64,000 nucleotides of DNA from Oscillospiraceae bacterium Marseille-Q3528 (GCA_018223385.1 JAGTTR010000007.1:62001-126000); one strand, 5' to 3'; positions 8,781 to 17,206 are shown, counted from the stretch's first letter. Made by a program: numbers and translations. Notes: generated by a model from the sequence alone, not told the origin.

Positions 8781-9647
8781 ATCTAATTCGATGAGTTCGT
8801 ACTCTCTGGAACCGCAGCCCAGTGCAGCAGCACACTCGATGGTGTGTACGCCGTTGCGGGACTCGATCCGCTCGATGAGATGATCGCGGCCCGGGTCATC
8901 CTTGGCAGCGTAAACAAGATCCAGGCAGGCCTGGTCGATGGCTACCGGATCGTCGGATGCCAGAATACCGATGTCCTTCATGCACGGATCTTCGGCAACT
9001 GCACAGCAGTCACAGTCCACGGACATATTTTTCATTACGTTGATGTATACCGCATTGCCCTTGAAGTAGTCGATGACGGAGGAAGCAGCGTCAGCCATGG
9101 AAGCCAGGAAGGAATCATGGTCTGCGGTCCACAGCTTGGCCGGATCGCCCACGCCGTGAATATATGCTTTTCCGTAGGAGGAAGCGATGCCGATGGACAG
9201 CTGTTTCAGTGCGCCGCCGTATCCGCCCATGGGATGTCCCTTGAAGTGGGAGAGTACCAGAAGAGCGTTATAGTTCGCCAGATCCTTGCCTACGAAGTTC
9301 TTCTTGATCATCTTGCCGCCAGGAATAGCAAGCTCCATGTCCGGACCTTCCGCATCCAGCAGATCTACGTCAAAATACTGGCTCCAGCCATGCTTTTTCA
9401 GCGTTTCCAGATGCTTCTCGGTGGTATTTCTGCCGCCTTCATATGCAGTGTTGCACTCGGTAACAGTGCCGCCTACCTCTTCAATGACGGGTTTCCAGAA
9501 TTCCGGTTTCAGGAAGTTCTGGTTGCCCGGCTCGCCGGAGTGCAGTTTGATGGCCACATTGCCGGAAAGCGGTTTTCCAACTTTATGATATAATTCGGTC
9601 ACTTTGTCAGAAGTGATGGTTCTGGTAAAATAAACCTTTGATTTCAT
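8778..9647 (-). CDS. DUF362 domain-containing protein
   Basis: 289 residues. DUF362 proteins are cytosolic and are often fused or adjacent to 4Fe-4S ferredoxins; this one has no ferredoxin domain. Typical features are VAIKLHSGEPGN, a long Rossmann-like body, LVLSHFKGHPMGGYGGALKQLSIG and a cysteine pair in DCDCCAVAEDPC. The motif DPVAIDQACLDLV near the C-terminus is highly characteristic. Function is unknown. Clean start with GGAGGA nine bases upstream. Confidence 0.88.
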   Translation of the reverse strand: MKSKVYFTRTITSDKVTELYHKVGKPLSGNVAIKLHSGEPGNQNFLKPEFWKPVIEEVGGTVTECNTAYEGGRNTTEKHLETLKKHGWSQYFDVDLLDAEGPDMELAIPGGKMIKKNFVGKDLANYNALLVLSHFKGHPMGGYGGALKQLSIGIASSYGKAYIHGVGDPAKLWTADHDSFLASMADAASSVIDYFKGNAVYINVMKNMSVDCDCCAVAEDPCMKDIGILASDDPVAIDQACLDLVYAAKDDPGRDHLIERIESRNGVHTIECAAALGCGSREYELIELD

Positions 9648-9682
9648 GAAAAATCCTCCATTCTGCGCGATATTTGCTTTGT

Positions 9683-9709
9683 GACAGCATTTACGCTGTT
9701 ATTATAGCA
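9683..9709 (-). promoter_or_regulatory. Extended -10 promoter and dyad upstream of the DUF362 gene
   Basis: On the minus strand TGCTATAAT (9709-9701) is an extended -10 with no good -35. Directly downstream lies a dyad, ACAGC(6)GCTGT at 9683-9698, placed where a repressor would block initiation or where the 5' end of the mRNA would fold. Confidence 0.5.
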
Positions 9710-9793
9710 CAATCCTGAAAACGGGGGAAGCAAAAAATGAAGACGGAAAGCAACAGAGGGCATGGAAATGGATCTTTCACCGTTCACGGAAAT

Positions 9794-9823
9794 TTGACTT
9801 TTGTATAGAGGAAATGGTACAAT
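9794..9823 (+). promoter_or_regulatory. Promoter of the rimO-pgsA-cinA operon
   Basis: TTGACT at 9794-9799, an 18-bp spacer and TACAAT at 9818-9823. Confidence 0.7.
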
Positions 9824-9867
9824 AAACTGATATATTTACATGAGACTGTAAAGGAGTTTATATTTGT

Positions 9868-11202
9868 ATGAAAATATTGTTTGTTTCCCTGGGATGTGAC
9901 AAGAATCTGGTGGATTCCGAGACGATGCTGGGGATTCTCGGCAGCCGCGGCTACACCTTCACGGACGATGAGACGGAGGCGGATGTGATCGTCGTCAACA
10001 CGTGCTGCTTTATCAATGATGCCAAGGAGGAGAGCATCAACACCATTCTCCAGATGGCGGAGTACCGGAAAACCGGCCCGTGCAAGGCGCTGATCGTGGC
10101 AGGATGTCTTGCCCAGCGGTATAAGGAGGAGATCACCCGGGAGATTGAAGAGGTGGATGCGGTGCTGGGAACCGCTTCCTATGAAAATATCGCTGAAGCC
10201 ATTGAGGAAGCGCTGGGCGGGCAGCATCCCATGATCATGGATCCGCTGGATGTGCCGGTGCATACGGGCAAGCGGATGCTCACCACCGGCGGCCATTATG
10301 CGTATCTGAAAATCGCGGAAGGGTGCGACAAGCACTGTACCTACTGCATTATCCCCAAGGTGCGGGGGGCTTACCGCAGCGTACCCATGGAGGAACTGAT
10401 CGACCAGGCGAGAGAACTGGCAGAGCAGGGGGTGAAGGAGCTTATCCTGGTGGCCCAGGAGACGACGCTGTACGGCGTGGATCTGTATGGCCGAAAACGG
10501 CTGCATGAGCTGCTGCGGGAGCTGTGCCGCATCGACGGCATTTACTGGATCCGGATCCAGTACTGTTATCCCGAGGAGATCTATGAGGAACTCATTCAGG
10601 TGATGAAGGAAGAGGAAAAGATCTGCCATTATCTGGATCTGCCGATCCAGCACGCGTCCGATGATATTTTGCGGCGGATGGGCAGAAAGACGACGAAAGC
10701 CCAGCTGCTGGCGGTGGTGGATCACCTGCGGGAGGAGATCCCGGATATCTGCCTGCGGACAACGCTGATCGCCGGTTTCCCGGGGGAGACCCAGGAAGAA
10801 CACGAGGAGCTCATGGAGTTCATCGATACGTGCGAGTTCGACCGGCTGGGGGTATTTACCTATTCTCCGGAGGAGGACACGCCGGCGGCTGTCATGGACA
10901 ACCAGATCGAGGAAGAACAGAAGGAGCTGTGGCGGGATGAACTGATGGAGCTGCAGCAGGAGATTTCCATGGATAAGGCCGAAGAAATGATCGGCCGGGA
11001 ACTTCTGTGCATGGTGGAGGGCAGCGTGGCAGACGAGAATGCCTACGTGACCCGTACCTATAAGGATGCGCCAAATGTGGACGGCTACCTGTTCCTGCAG
11101 ACAGCGGAGACACTGATGACCGGTGATTTTGTACGCGCCCGGGTGACCGGAGCGATGGAATATGATTTGATAGGAGAGATGGCAGATGAATTTACCGAAT
11201 AA
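9868..11202 (+). CDS. rimO: Ribosomal protein S12 methylthiotransferase RimO
   Basis: 444 residues. It adds a methylthio group to Asp of ribosomal protein S12 using two 4Fe-4S clusters. The N-terminal MTTase domain carries cysteines in SLGCDKNLVDSE, NTCCFINDAKEES and AGCLAQRY. The radical SAM motif CDKHCTYCIIPKVRGAYRS (C-x3-C-x2-C) lies near residue 153. A C-terminal TRAM domain covers about 375-440. The LGCDKNLVDSE signature marks RimO rather than MiaB. It overlaps pgsA by 17 bases. Confidence 0.96.
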   Translation: MKILFVSLGCDKNLVDSETMLGILGSRGYTFTDDETEADVIVVNTCCFINDAKEESINTILQMAEYRKTGPCKALIVAGCLAQRYKEEITREIEEVDAVLGTASYENIAEAIEEALGGQHPMIMDPLDVPVHTGKRMLTTGGHYAYLKIAEGCDKHCTYCIIPKVRGAYRSVPMEELIDQARELAEQGVKELILVAQETTLYGVDLYGRKRLHELLRELCRIDGIYWIRIQYCYPEEIYEELIQVMKEEEKICHYLDLPIQHASDDILRRMGRKTTKAQLLAVVDHLREEIPDICLRTTLIAGFPGETQEEHEELMEFIDTCEFDRLGVFTYSPEEDTPAAVMDNQIEEEQKELWRDELMELQQEISMDKAEEMIGRELLCMVEGSVADENAYVTRTYKDAPNVDGYLFLQTAETLMTGDFVRARVTGAMEYDLIGEMADEFTE

Positions 11203-11728
11203 GCTGACGCTGCTCAGAGTGTTTATGATCCCGTTTTTCGTGGTGTTTATGCTGACGGATCTGGGTGGCAGTTATGGAAAATATATCGCGCTGGCAATCT
11301 TCATTGCGGCCAGCCTGACAGATATGCTGGATGGCAAGATCGCCAGAAAGTACAACCTGGTGACCAATTTTGGGAAATTTATGGATCCGCTGGCGGATAA
11401 GCTGCTGGTGTGCTCGGCCATGATCTGTCTGGTGGACAAGGGACGTCTGGCTTCCTGGATCGTCATCATCATCATCAGCCGGGAATTTATCATCAGTGGG
11501 TTCCGGCTCATCGCATCAGACAACGGTGTGGTCATTGCGGCCAGCTACTGGGGCAAGTTCAAGACCGTTTTCCAGATGCTCATGATCATTGTGCTCATTC
11601 TGGATCTGGGCGGCAGCTTTGTGCTGCTGGAGCAGATTCTCATCTACGTGGCGCTGATCCTTACCGTGGTGTCACTGGTGGATTACCTGATGAAAAACAA
11701 AGACGTCTTAAAGGATGGGGGAAAATAA
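11186..11728 (+). CDS. pgsA: CDP-diacylglycerol-glycerol-3-phosphate 3-phosphatidyltransferase
   Basis: 180 residues, integral membrane. It makes phosphatidylglycerol-phosphate from CDP-diacylglycerol and glycerol 3-phosphate. The complete CDP-alcohol phosphotransferase motif D-x2-D-G-x2-A-R-x8-G-x3-D-x3-D is visible, from DMLDGKIARKYN to GKFMDPLADK at about residues 48-74. Four to five hydrophobic helices are present. The gene starts inside the rimO 3' end and ends just before the cinA start, so this is a tight operon. Confidence 0.95.
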   Translation: MNLPNKLTLLRVFMIPFFVVFMLTDLGGSYGKYIALAIFIAASLTDMLDGKIARKYNLVTNFGKFMDPLADKLLVCSAMICLVDKGRLASWIVIIIISREFIISGFRLIASDNGVVIAASYWGKFKTVFQMLMIIVLILDLGGSFVLLEQILIYVALILTVVSLVDYLMKNKDVLKDGGK

Positions 11729-11729
11729 C

Positions 11730-12977
11730 ATGACAGCGGAAATTATTTCAGTGGGAACGGAACTGTTGCTTGGCAACATTGTCAATACCAATGCGGCTTA
11801 TCTGGCAGAGCAGTGCGCCATGCTCGGTCTGTCGGTTTACTACCAGAGTGTGGTCGGCGATAATGCGGGACGGCTGGCAGATACAATCCGCCAGGCCATG
11901 GACCGTTCAGACATCGTGTTCCTGGGCGGCGGCCTGGGGCCCACAGAGGATGACCTGACCAAGGAGACCGTGGCAGAGGTGCTGGGCAGAAAGCTGGTGG
12001 AGGACGTCCACAGCCGGGAGCGGATCGCTGAGTTTTTCCGCCGCATCGGCAAGGAGCCCACAGAGAACAACTGGAAGCAGGCCCAAGTCATTGAGGACTG
12101 TATCGTGCTGGACAATGCCAACGGCTCTGCGCCGGGCATCATCGTGGAGGATGAGAAGGCAACCCTGATCCTGCTGCCGGGCCCGCCCATTGAGATGATC
12201 CCCATGTTTGAAACCCATGTTTTTCCCTATCTGCGGGAAAAAGAGCCGGATGTGATCGTGTCGAAGATGCTGAAGATCTGCGGCGTGGGCGAGAGCTCTG
12301 TGGAAAACGATGTGAAGGATCTCATCCACCAGTATACGAATCCGACCATCGCCACCTATGCCAAGACCGGCGAGGTGCATATCCGCGTGACTGCCAAGGC
12401 GGAGACAGAGGCGGAGGCCAAGAAGCTGTTAAAGCCCGTGGTGCGGGAGCTGAAATGTCGTTTCTGCAACAAGATTTACAGCACCGATGAAAATGTGGAG
12501 CTGGAGGACGTGGTTGTGGCTCTGTTAAAGGAGCAGAATCTGTCCATCACCACCGTGGAATCCTGTACCGGCGGCCTGCTGGCAGGACGGCTGGTGAACG
12601 TGCCCGGTGTTTCCGATGTGTTCAAGCAGGGCTATGTGACCTACTCCAACAAGGCAAAGCGCAAGCTGGTGGGCGTCAAGAAGGATACCCTGTCGGTAAA
12701 CGGCGCAGTCAGTGAGAAGACAGCCAAGGAGATGGCCAAGGGTGCCATGATGATGACCGGTTCCGACATTGCGGTTTCTGTCACCGGTATCGCAGGGCCC
12801 GACGGCGGCTCCGAGGAAAAACCGGTGGGTCTGGTGTATATTGCCTGCAATTTCAAGGGCAAGGTGACGGTGAAGAAATGCCAGTTCAGCGGCGGCAGAA
12901 GAAAGGTGCGAGAGTCGTCTGTGGCAGCGGCGCTGGTGCTGCTGCGGGACTGCCTGCTGGAAAATATAAAATTGTAG
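11730..12977 (+). CDS. cinA: CinA family protein (competence/damage-inducible, NMN amidase type)
   Basis: 415 residues from the ATG at 11730, one base after the pgsA stop; GGGGGA at 11717-11722 decides for this start over the ATG at 11715. The N-terminal molybdopterin-binding-like (COG1058) domain has ISVGTELLLGNIVNTNA and GGLGPTEDDLT. The C-terminal CinA amidase domain is at about 255-410, with SITTVESCTGGLLAGRL, the G-A-V-S motif and VTGIAGPDGG. In other bacteria the C-domain deamidates NMN in pyridine nucleotide salvage. The order rimO-pgsA-cinA recurs in Firmicutes (there often before recA, which is not seen here). Confidence 0.95.
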   Translation: MTAEIISVGTELLLGNIVNTNAAYLAEQCAMLGLSVYYQSVVGDNAGRLADTIRQAMDRSDIVFLGGGLGPTEDDLTKETVAEVLGRKLVEDVHSRERIAEFFRRIGKEPTENNWKQAQVIEDCIVLDNANGSAPGIIVEDEKATLILLPGPPIEMIPMFETHVFPYLREKEPDVIVSKMLKICGVGESSVENDVKDLIHQYTNPTIATYAKTGEVHIRVTAKAETEAEAKKLLKPVVRELKCRFCNKIYSTDENVELEDVVVALLKEQNLSITTVESCTGGLLAGRLVNVPGVSDVFKQGYVTYSNKAKRKLVGVKKDTLSVNGAVSEKTAKEMAKGAMMMTGSDIAVSVTGIAGPDGGSEEKPVGLVYIACNFKGKVTVKKCQFSGGRRKVRESSVAAALVLLRDCLLENIKL

Positions 12978-13143
12978 ATTACAATGTTCCAAAGTCTGAA
13001 CCTGCCTGTGCTTGCACATGGGCAGGTGATAGACCTTGGAACATGCCCGGACATGAGCATAGAAGGGAAGCGTGAGCTTTCCGATATGCGAATGGCAGAT
13101 AAATTGTGAGAGTGCGAAGCACGGAACAATTTATTGTAATCTA
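12975..13143 (+). ncRNA. Candidate structured RNA: four-helix junction in the leader of the TIGR04086 gene
   Basis: The outer helix P1 pairs 12975-12985 perfectly with 13133-13143. P2 spans 12985-13043: an 8-bp base, a GTCT/AGAC step, ACCTGCC/GGCAGGT and TGTG/CACA around a CTTG loop. P3 spans 13052-13094: three helices separated by a GA/GA and a GAA/GA internal loop, closed by a GTGA (GNRA) tetraloop. P4 spans 13100-13133: TAAATTGT/ACAATTTA with an inner GTGC-GAA-GCAC hairpin. Tandem G-A loops and a GNRA cap point to RNA structure. The P1 5' arm begins at the cinA stop codon. I do not recognise a known riboswitch class; a repeat element that folds is the main alternative. Confidence 0.5.
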
Positions 13144-13158
13144 AATAGGAATACCTGT

Positions 13159-13199
13159 AACATCCCTCCCATATATTTTTGTATGGGAGGGATGTTTTT
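13159..13199 (+). promoter_or_regulatory. Perfect 15-bp hairpin burying the Shine-Dalgarno (terminator-like)
   Basis: 13159-13173 pairs with 13182-13196 without a mismatch; the loop is 8 bases and five T residues (13195-13199) follow. The 3' arm contains GGGAGGG (13185-13191), the Shine-Dalgarno of the ATG at 13200. It could act as a terminator for cinA transcripts and/or sequester the ribosome binding site. Confidence 0.75.
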
Positions 13200-13577
13200 A
13201 TGGAAATGAGGCAGGGGCAGAGGCGGTTCCCGATCTTTTCTGTGGTAAAAGTGCTCATCGCGGCCTACCTGGTGACGATGGTCATTCTGCTGGTGCTGGC
13301 GGGGCTTTTATATAAGCTGGAGCTGTCAGAACCGGTGGTGGACGGCGGCATCATTGCGGCCTATGTGCTGTCCTGTTTTCTGGGCGGTTTCCTTATGGGA
13401 AAGCTGCAGAAAACGCGGAAATTTATGTGGGGGATGATCATCGGCCTGCTGTATTATGCGGTGCTGTTTGGCGTGTCCTTCTGTATGAAACAGAGCAGTG
13501 CCCAGGTGACCGGGGATGTGTTTACGTCGCTGGTGCTGTGCGTGGCCAGCGGCATGCTGGGCGGGATGGTGGCGTGA
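13200..13577 (+). CDS. TIGR04086 family membrane protein
   Basis: 125 residues from the ATG at 13200, which has GGGAGGG seven to eight bases upstream; an in-frame ATG at 13179 has no ribosome binding site. Four predicted transmembrane segments are present: VLIAAYLVTMVILLVLAGLL, then IIAAYVLSCFLGGFLMG, MIIGLLYYAVLFGVSF and LVLCVASGMLGGMVA. TIGR04086 is a small Firmicutes family without known function, sometimes found near spore or preprotein translocase genes. Its initiation region lies in a hairpin (13159-13199) behind a large folded leader, which suggests regulation at the RNA level. Confidence 0.8.
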   Translation: MEMRQGQRRFPIFSVVKVLIAAYLVTMVILLVLAGLLYKLELSEPVVDGGIIAAYVLSCFLGGFLMGKLQKTRKFMWGMIIGLLYYAVLFGVSFCMKQSSAQVTGDVFTSLVLCVASGMLGGMVA

Positions 13578-13636
13578 GACGAAACGGCCGGATGTGCGGA
13601 CAGTGGCGGCATTCAGGCACAGGAGCAGAGAATGTC

Positions 13637-13665
13637 TTTGCAATCCGGGAGAATTCATGTATAAT
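13637..13665 (+). promoter_or_regulatory. Promoter upstream of maf
   Basis: TTTGCA (13637-13642), a 17-bp spacer and a perfect TATAAT (13660-13665). The start codon at 13689 follows GGAGGAAC. Confidence 0.7.
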
Positions 13666-13688
13666 AGCGATTAGAATGGGAGGAACAA

Positions 13689-14279
13689 ATGATGACGAAA
13701 CTCATACTGGCGTCGGCCTCTCCGAGACGGCGGGAGATTTTGGATATGGCGGGTTTTGCCTTTGCCGTTTGCCCGGCCCGGGGAGAAGAAGTGCGTGTCG
13801 GCGCAGATCCGGTGGAGATTGTGGAAAATCTGGCGAAAGCCAAAGCCCGGGAGGTGGCTGGATCACAGAAGGAAGACTGCCTTGTGCTGGGTGCAGATAC
13901 CATTGTGGTGCTGGACGGCGAGATCATGGGAAAACCGGCAGACCGGGCGGATGCCAGCCGTATGCTGCATGCGCTGCAGGGTAGATCTCACCAGGTGTAT
14001 ACCGGCGTGGCGCTGGATGCGGTGCGGCAGGGCGTGTACACTGTGCACAGTTTCGTGCAGCGGACAGACGTGTTTGTCTATCCGATGACGGACGCGGAGA
14101 TCGAAGCCTATATGGACACCGGGGAACCCTTTGACAAGGCCGGGGCCTACGGCATCCAGGGACGGTTTGGCAAATACATTGAGAAAATAAACGGAGACTA
14201 CCTGAACGTGGTGGGGCTGCCACTGGGAAGACTTTATCAGGAGATGAAGCGGCTGGGACTGACCGAAGATGCCAGATGA
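13689..14279 (+). CDS. maf: Maf-type nucleoside triphosphate pyrophosphatase
   Basis: 196 residues. It hydrolyses dTTP/UTP or modified nucleotides to monophosphates as a house-cleaning enzyme. Conserved blocks are LILASASPRRREIL at the N-terminus, VLGADTIVVLDGEIMGKP (about 57-74), the GRSHQVYTGV segment and GAYGIQGRFGKYIEKINGDYLNVVGLP near the end. The next gene starts about 45 bp after its stop, so maf and the HAD phosphatase are probably cotranscribed. Confidence 0.95.
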   Translation: MMTKLILASASPRRREILDMAGFAFAVCPARGEEVRVGADPVEIVENLAKAKAREVAGSQKEDCLVLGADTIVVLDGEIMGKPADRADASRMLHALQGRSHQVYTGVALDAVRQGVYTVHSFVQRTDVFVYPMTDAEIEAYMDTGEPFDKAGAYGIQGRFGKYIEKINGDYLNVVGLPLGRLYQEMKRLGLTEDAR

Positions 14280-14323
14280 TGGCAGGCAGCAGCCGCAGGA
14301 CATACAAAAAGGAGCGAAGACAG

Positions 14324-14980
14324 ATGACTTACAAAGCAGCGATTTTTGACCTGGATGGAACACTGGCGGATACGCTGGCTTCCATTGCCCACAGTGCCAA
14401 CATGGCACTGGAGCAGCTGGGATTTCCGGCATTGCCGCTGGATAATTACCGTTATTATGCGGGAGACGGGGCGCAGGAGCTGATGAAGCGGGCACTTGCC
14501 GCCTGCGGGGATACCGCCTGTTCCAGACTGGAGGAGATCATGCCGGTCTATGCAGCGATTTTTGAAAAGGAATGCATGTATCAGGTGCACCCCTACGACG
14601 GCATTCCGGAGGTGCTGGAAGCGTTGAAGCAGCAAGGCTTGAAGATAGCGGTACTGTCCAACAAGCCGGATGCCAGAACCCATGATGTGATCCGGGATCT
14701 GTTCGGCACGGAACTGTTTGACTATGTGCAGGGCCAGACCGAGAAGATCCGCAGAAAACCGTGCCCGGACGGGGCGTTGGAGATCGCACGGGTATTTGAT
14801 GTGAAGCCGGAGGAGTGCCTGTACTGCGGTGATACGAACACGGACATGCAGACGGCAGTGGCGGCAGGCATGTTCCCCATCGGTGTATTATGGGGCTTCC
14901 GTGACCGGCAGGAGCTGCTTGACAACGGTGCGAAGGTGCTGGCAGAGGTGCCTGCGGATATTTTAAAACAGCTGAGATAG
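14324..14980 (+). CDS. HAD-superfamily phosphatase, phosphoglycolate-phosphatase-like
   Basis: 218 residues from the ATG at 14324, chosen because AAAGGAG is ten bases upstream and the catalytic motif then lies at the usual place (FDLDGTLADT, residues 7-16). Motif II is VLSNKPD, motif III is the lysine in IRRKPCPDG, and motif IV is CLYCGDTNTDMQTA. The helical cap matches the Gph/PGMB type. The likely role is removal of small phosphate esters; the substrate is not determined. Confidence 0.88.
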   Translation: MTYKAAIFDLDGTLADTLASIAHSANMALEQLGFPALPLDNYRYYAGDGAQELMKRALAACGDTACSRLEEIMPVYAAIFEKECMYQVHPYDGIPEVLEALKQQGLKIAVLSNKPDARTHDVIRDLFGTELFDYVQGQTEKIRRKPCPDGALEIARVFDVKPEECLYCGDTNTDMQTAVAAGMFPIGVLWGFRDRQELLDNGAKVLAEVPADILKQLR

Positions 14981-15098
14981 ACTGCGGTTGGGATGATTTG
15001 TAAAATTGCCCGCGCAGTGCGGATAAATGGGAAGTACCAGGCGATTATGCGCAGGTTCAGGTGAAAACGAAACGCAGACGAAAAAGGAGTGTAGCGCA

Positions 15099-15362
15099 AT
15101 GTACGAGTACGAAGAGGAGATTCTGGAGATTTTTCTGAAAATGCAGGGACAGTTATTTGATGAGCCGGTGGCGGAGACGCTGGAGGAAGCGGACGAGTTT
15201 CTGGACGACTGCATGGCAGCTGTGGTGGACAGCGTGGCAGAGGTGCGGGAATATTTTGAGGAAAGCGGTGCGGATGTGGACGGCATGTCCGATGAAGAGC
15301 TGCTGGATGCGGCAGAAGTGTTTGCCATTCCGGATGGCAGATTTCTGATTGTTGAGGGATAA
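15099..15362 (+). CDS. Small acidic protein of unknown function
   Basis: 87 residues from the ATG at 15099, with AAAAAGGAG upstream. It is strongly acidic and helical (MYEYEEEILEIFLKMQGQL, then EEADEFLDDCMAAVVDSVAEV), with one cysteine and no transmembrane segment. I do not recognise the family. The stop lies 9 bases before the start of the PrsA-like lipoprotein, so the two are probably translated from one message. Confidence 0.7.
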   Translation: MYEYEEEILEIFLKMQGQLFDEPVAETLEEADEFLDDCMAAVVDSVAEVREYFEESGADVDGMSDEELLDAAEVFAIPDGRFLIVEG

Positions 15363-15371
15363 GAAGCATAT

Positions 15372-16445
15372 ATGAGAAAAAAGAAAAAGACGGTGGCCGT
15401 CTGCGGTGTTTTGCTGGCGGCAGCGCTGTCTCTTGGCGGCTGCAGTACGAAGGGCGGCTTAAAAGTCGTGCTTACCGGCGGCCTTTCCCGGAATGAATTA
15501 TTTTCTGTGAACAAAGCGGCCATGACGCTGCCGGAGGCAAAGCTTCTGCTCATGACGGAGTTGGCCCGGTACCGGAATCTGTACGGGGAAGAAATGCTGA
15601 GCCGGCAGTTCGGCGGGCAGACGCTGGAGGAATCGGTGAAGGAAAGCACCCTGGATCTGATGGGAAAGCTTCTGGTCATGGATGAGATGGCGGACAAGTA
15701 CCAGATCCGGCTGAATGAGGAAGATACGGCCAACATTCTGTCGGCCAGCGCCGAATATATGGACACGCTGACAGAAACGGAAAAGGCGTTTACCGGGGCG
15801 TCGGAAAGTGATGTGCAGCACCTGTTTGAAAAAGCACTGCTGGCGGACCGGGTTTATGCGGAGCTCACCGGGGAGCAGACCATTGAGGTCAGCGATGATG
15901 AGGCCCGTGTGGTAACTGTGCGCCATATTTTTATCAGCACAGCAGGCAGCGGGCAGACGGGTAATGCGGGGGAAGAAGCATCTGCAGATGAAAGTCAGGC
16001 GATCGCAGCCGCGGGCGATGCTTACAACCGTGCTATGTCGGCGTACGACCAGCTGCGGCAGGGCGCAGACTTTGATTCCATGGCCCAGCAGTACAGTGAT
16101 GACGCCCAGGAAGAATATCAGGTGGCAAGAGGTGACGTGGAGCAGAAGCTGGAGGAGGCGCTGTTTTCTCTGGATACCGGGGAACTGAGCACTGTCATGC
16201 AGAACAGCACGGGCTACCATATTTTCCTCTGTGTCAACAATTTTGACCGGGAAGCCACCGATCAGAATAAGCAGAAGCTCCTGGAGGAGCGGCGCTGGGA
16301 GGCGTTCGAACAGACGTATAATGCGTTTGCCAGAGATCAGGTCTGCCAGTTTTCCCAGAGAAAATGGGATGCCATCACACTGGATGGCGAAGAGATTACA
16401 AATACCGGGCTGTATGACGTATACCGGAGCCGGTTCGGCGGATGA
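15372..16445 (+). CDS. PrsA-like peptidyl-prolyl isomerase lipoprotein
   Basis: 357 residues. The N-terminus is a lipoprotein signal (basic residues, VLLAAALSLGGC; lipobox LGGC with Cys about 23). A SurA/PrsA-type helical chaperone region (about 45-170) precedes a parvulin (PpiC) domain (about 175-305): VVTVRHIFIST, DQLRQGADFDSMAQQYSDD, then EEALFSLDTGELSTVM and GYHIFLCVN. It should act outside the membrane, helping exported proteins fold. The parvulin domain contains an Ala/Glu-rich insertion after its first strand. Confidence 0.9.
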   Translation: MRKKKKTVAVCGVLLAAALSLGGCSTKGGLKVVLTGGLSRNELFSVNKAAMTLPEAKLLLMTELARYRNLYGEEMLSRQFGGQTLEESVKESTLDLMGKLLVMDEMADKYQIRLNEEDTANILSASAEYMDTLTETEKAFTGASESDVQHLFEKALLADRVYAELTGEQTIEVSDDEARVVTVRHIFISTAGSGQTGNAGEEASADESQAIAAAGDAYNRAMSAYDQLRQGADFDSMAQQYSDDAQEEYQVARGDVEQKLEEALFSLDTGELSTVMQNSTGYHIFLCVNNFDREATDQNKQKLLEERRWEAFEQTYNAFARDQVCQFSQRKWDAITLDGEEITNTGLYDVYRSRFGG

Positions 16446-16467
16446 TACGGCCAGATGGAGAAGAAAC

Positions 16468-17142
16468 ATGAATGAACAGGATTTGACAAAATATATACCG
16501 AGCAATACGGAGATCGCAGAGAATCTGGACTATTTTGCGGGACAGCTGCGGGAATTCCAGGAGCTGATGATGATGTACAACTGTGCCATCCGGGAGGTGC
16601 GCACGAAGCTGGATGTGCTCAACGATGAGATGGCAGTGTGCAGCCCCCACAATCCCATTGAGATGATCAAGTCCCGGGTAAAAAAGCCCAGGAGCATCGT
16701 GGAAAAGCTGCAGCGCCGGGGATATCCGATCTCTGTGGATTCCGTGCTGGACAACCTGCACGATGTGGCAGGCGTACGTGTCATCTGTTCCTTTATCGAT
16801 GATATTTACAAGATCGCGGCGATTCTGGGGGCGCAGGACGATGTAACTGTGCTGGAGATCAAGGATTATATCAAGAATCCCAAGCCCAACGGATACCGCA
16901 GTTATCATATGATCGTGGAGATTCCGGTGTTCTTCTCAGACCGGAAGCAGCCGATGAAGGTGGAGGTGCAGATCCGCACCATCGCCATGGACTTCTGGGC
17001 AAGTCTGGAGCACCAGATGAAGTACAAGAAGGATGTGCCGGGATCAGAGGATCTGGTCAACCGGCTGTCCCAGATCGCAGACCGGATCAACCAGACGGAT
17101 ATGGAAATGCAGGAGATCCGGGAAGAAATTCAGAGCAGATAA
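16468..17142 (+). CDS. Small alarmone synthetase, RelA/SpoT synthetase domain only
   Basis: 224 residues from the ATG at 16468. It has only the (p)ppGpp synthetase domain, with no hydrolase and no TGS/ACT domain, as in the YjbM/RelQ class. Motifs: SRVKKPRSIVEKLQRRGY, DVAGVRVICSFIDD, YIKNPKPNGYRSYHMIVE and VEVQIRTIAMDFWASLEHQMKY. Such enzymes make pppGpp/ppGpp/pGpp under cell-wall or other stress. The synthetase start lies about 22 bp after the PrsA-like gene. Confidence 0.93.
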   Translation: MNEQDLTKYIPSNTEIAENLDYFAGQLREFQELMMMYNCAIREVRTKLDVLNDEMAVCSPHNPIEMIKSRVKKPRSIVEKLQRRGYPISVDSVLDNLHDVAGVRVICSFIDDIYKIAAILGAQDDVTVLEIKDYIKNPKPNGYRSYHMIVEIPVFFSDRKQPMKVEVQIRTIAMDFWASLEHQMKYKKDVPGSEDLVNRLSQIADRINQTDMEMQEIREEIQSR

Positions 17143-17155
17143 AAAAGAAAACAGC

Positions 17156-17193
17156 AAAGGCGTCGGAAGAGGAAAACCTCAACCGGCGCCTTT
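17156..17193. terminator. Terminator hairpin between relQ-type gene and htpG
   Basis: 17156-17166 pairs with 17183-17193 (one mismatch), with an inner GAGG/CCTC step. It lies between convergent genes. The T-run is poor on the plus strand; an A-run at 17141-17147 would serve the minus strand. Confidence 0.65.
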
Positions 17194-17206
17194 AACGTCG
17201 TATATT

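Noticed and set aside
12878..13075. 65-residue plus-strand frame
   Set aside because: It overlaps the end of cinA and the folded leader; no ribosome binding site.
12975..13143. Known riboswitch (c-di-GMP, SAM, TPP, lysine, cobalamin, T-box)
   Set aside because: None of the conserved core motifs of these classes that I know is present.
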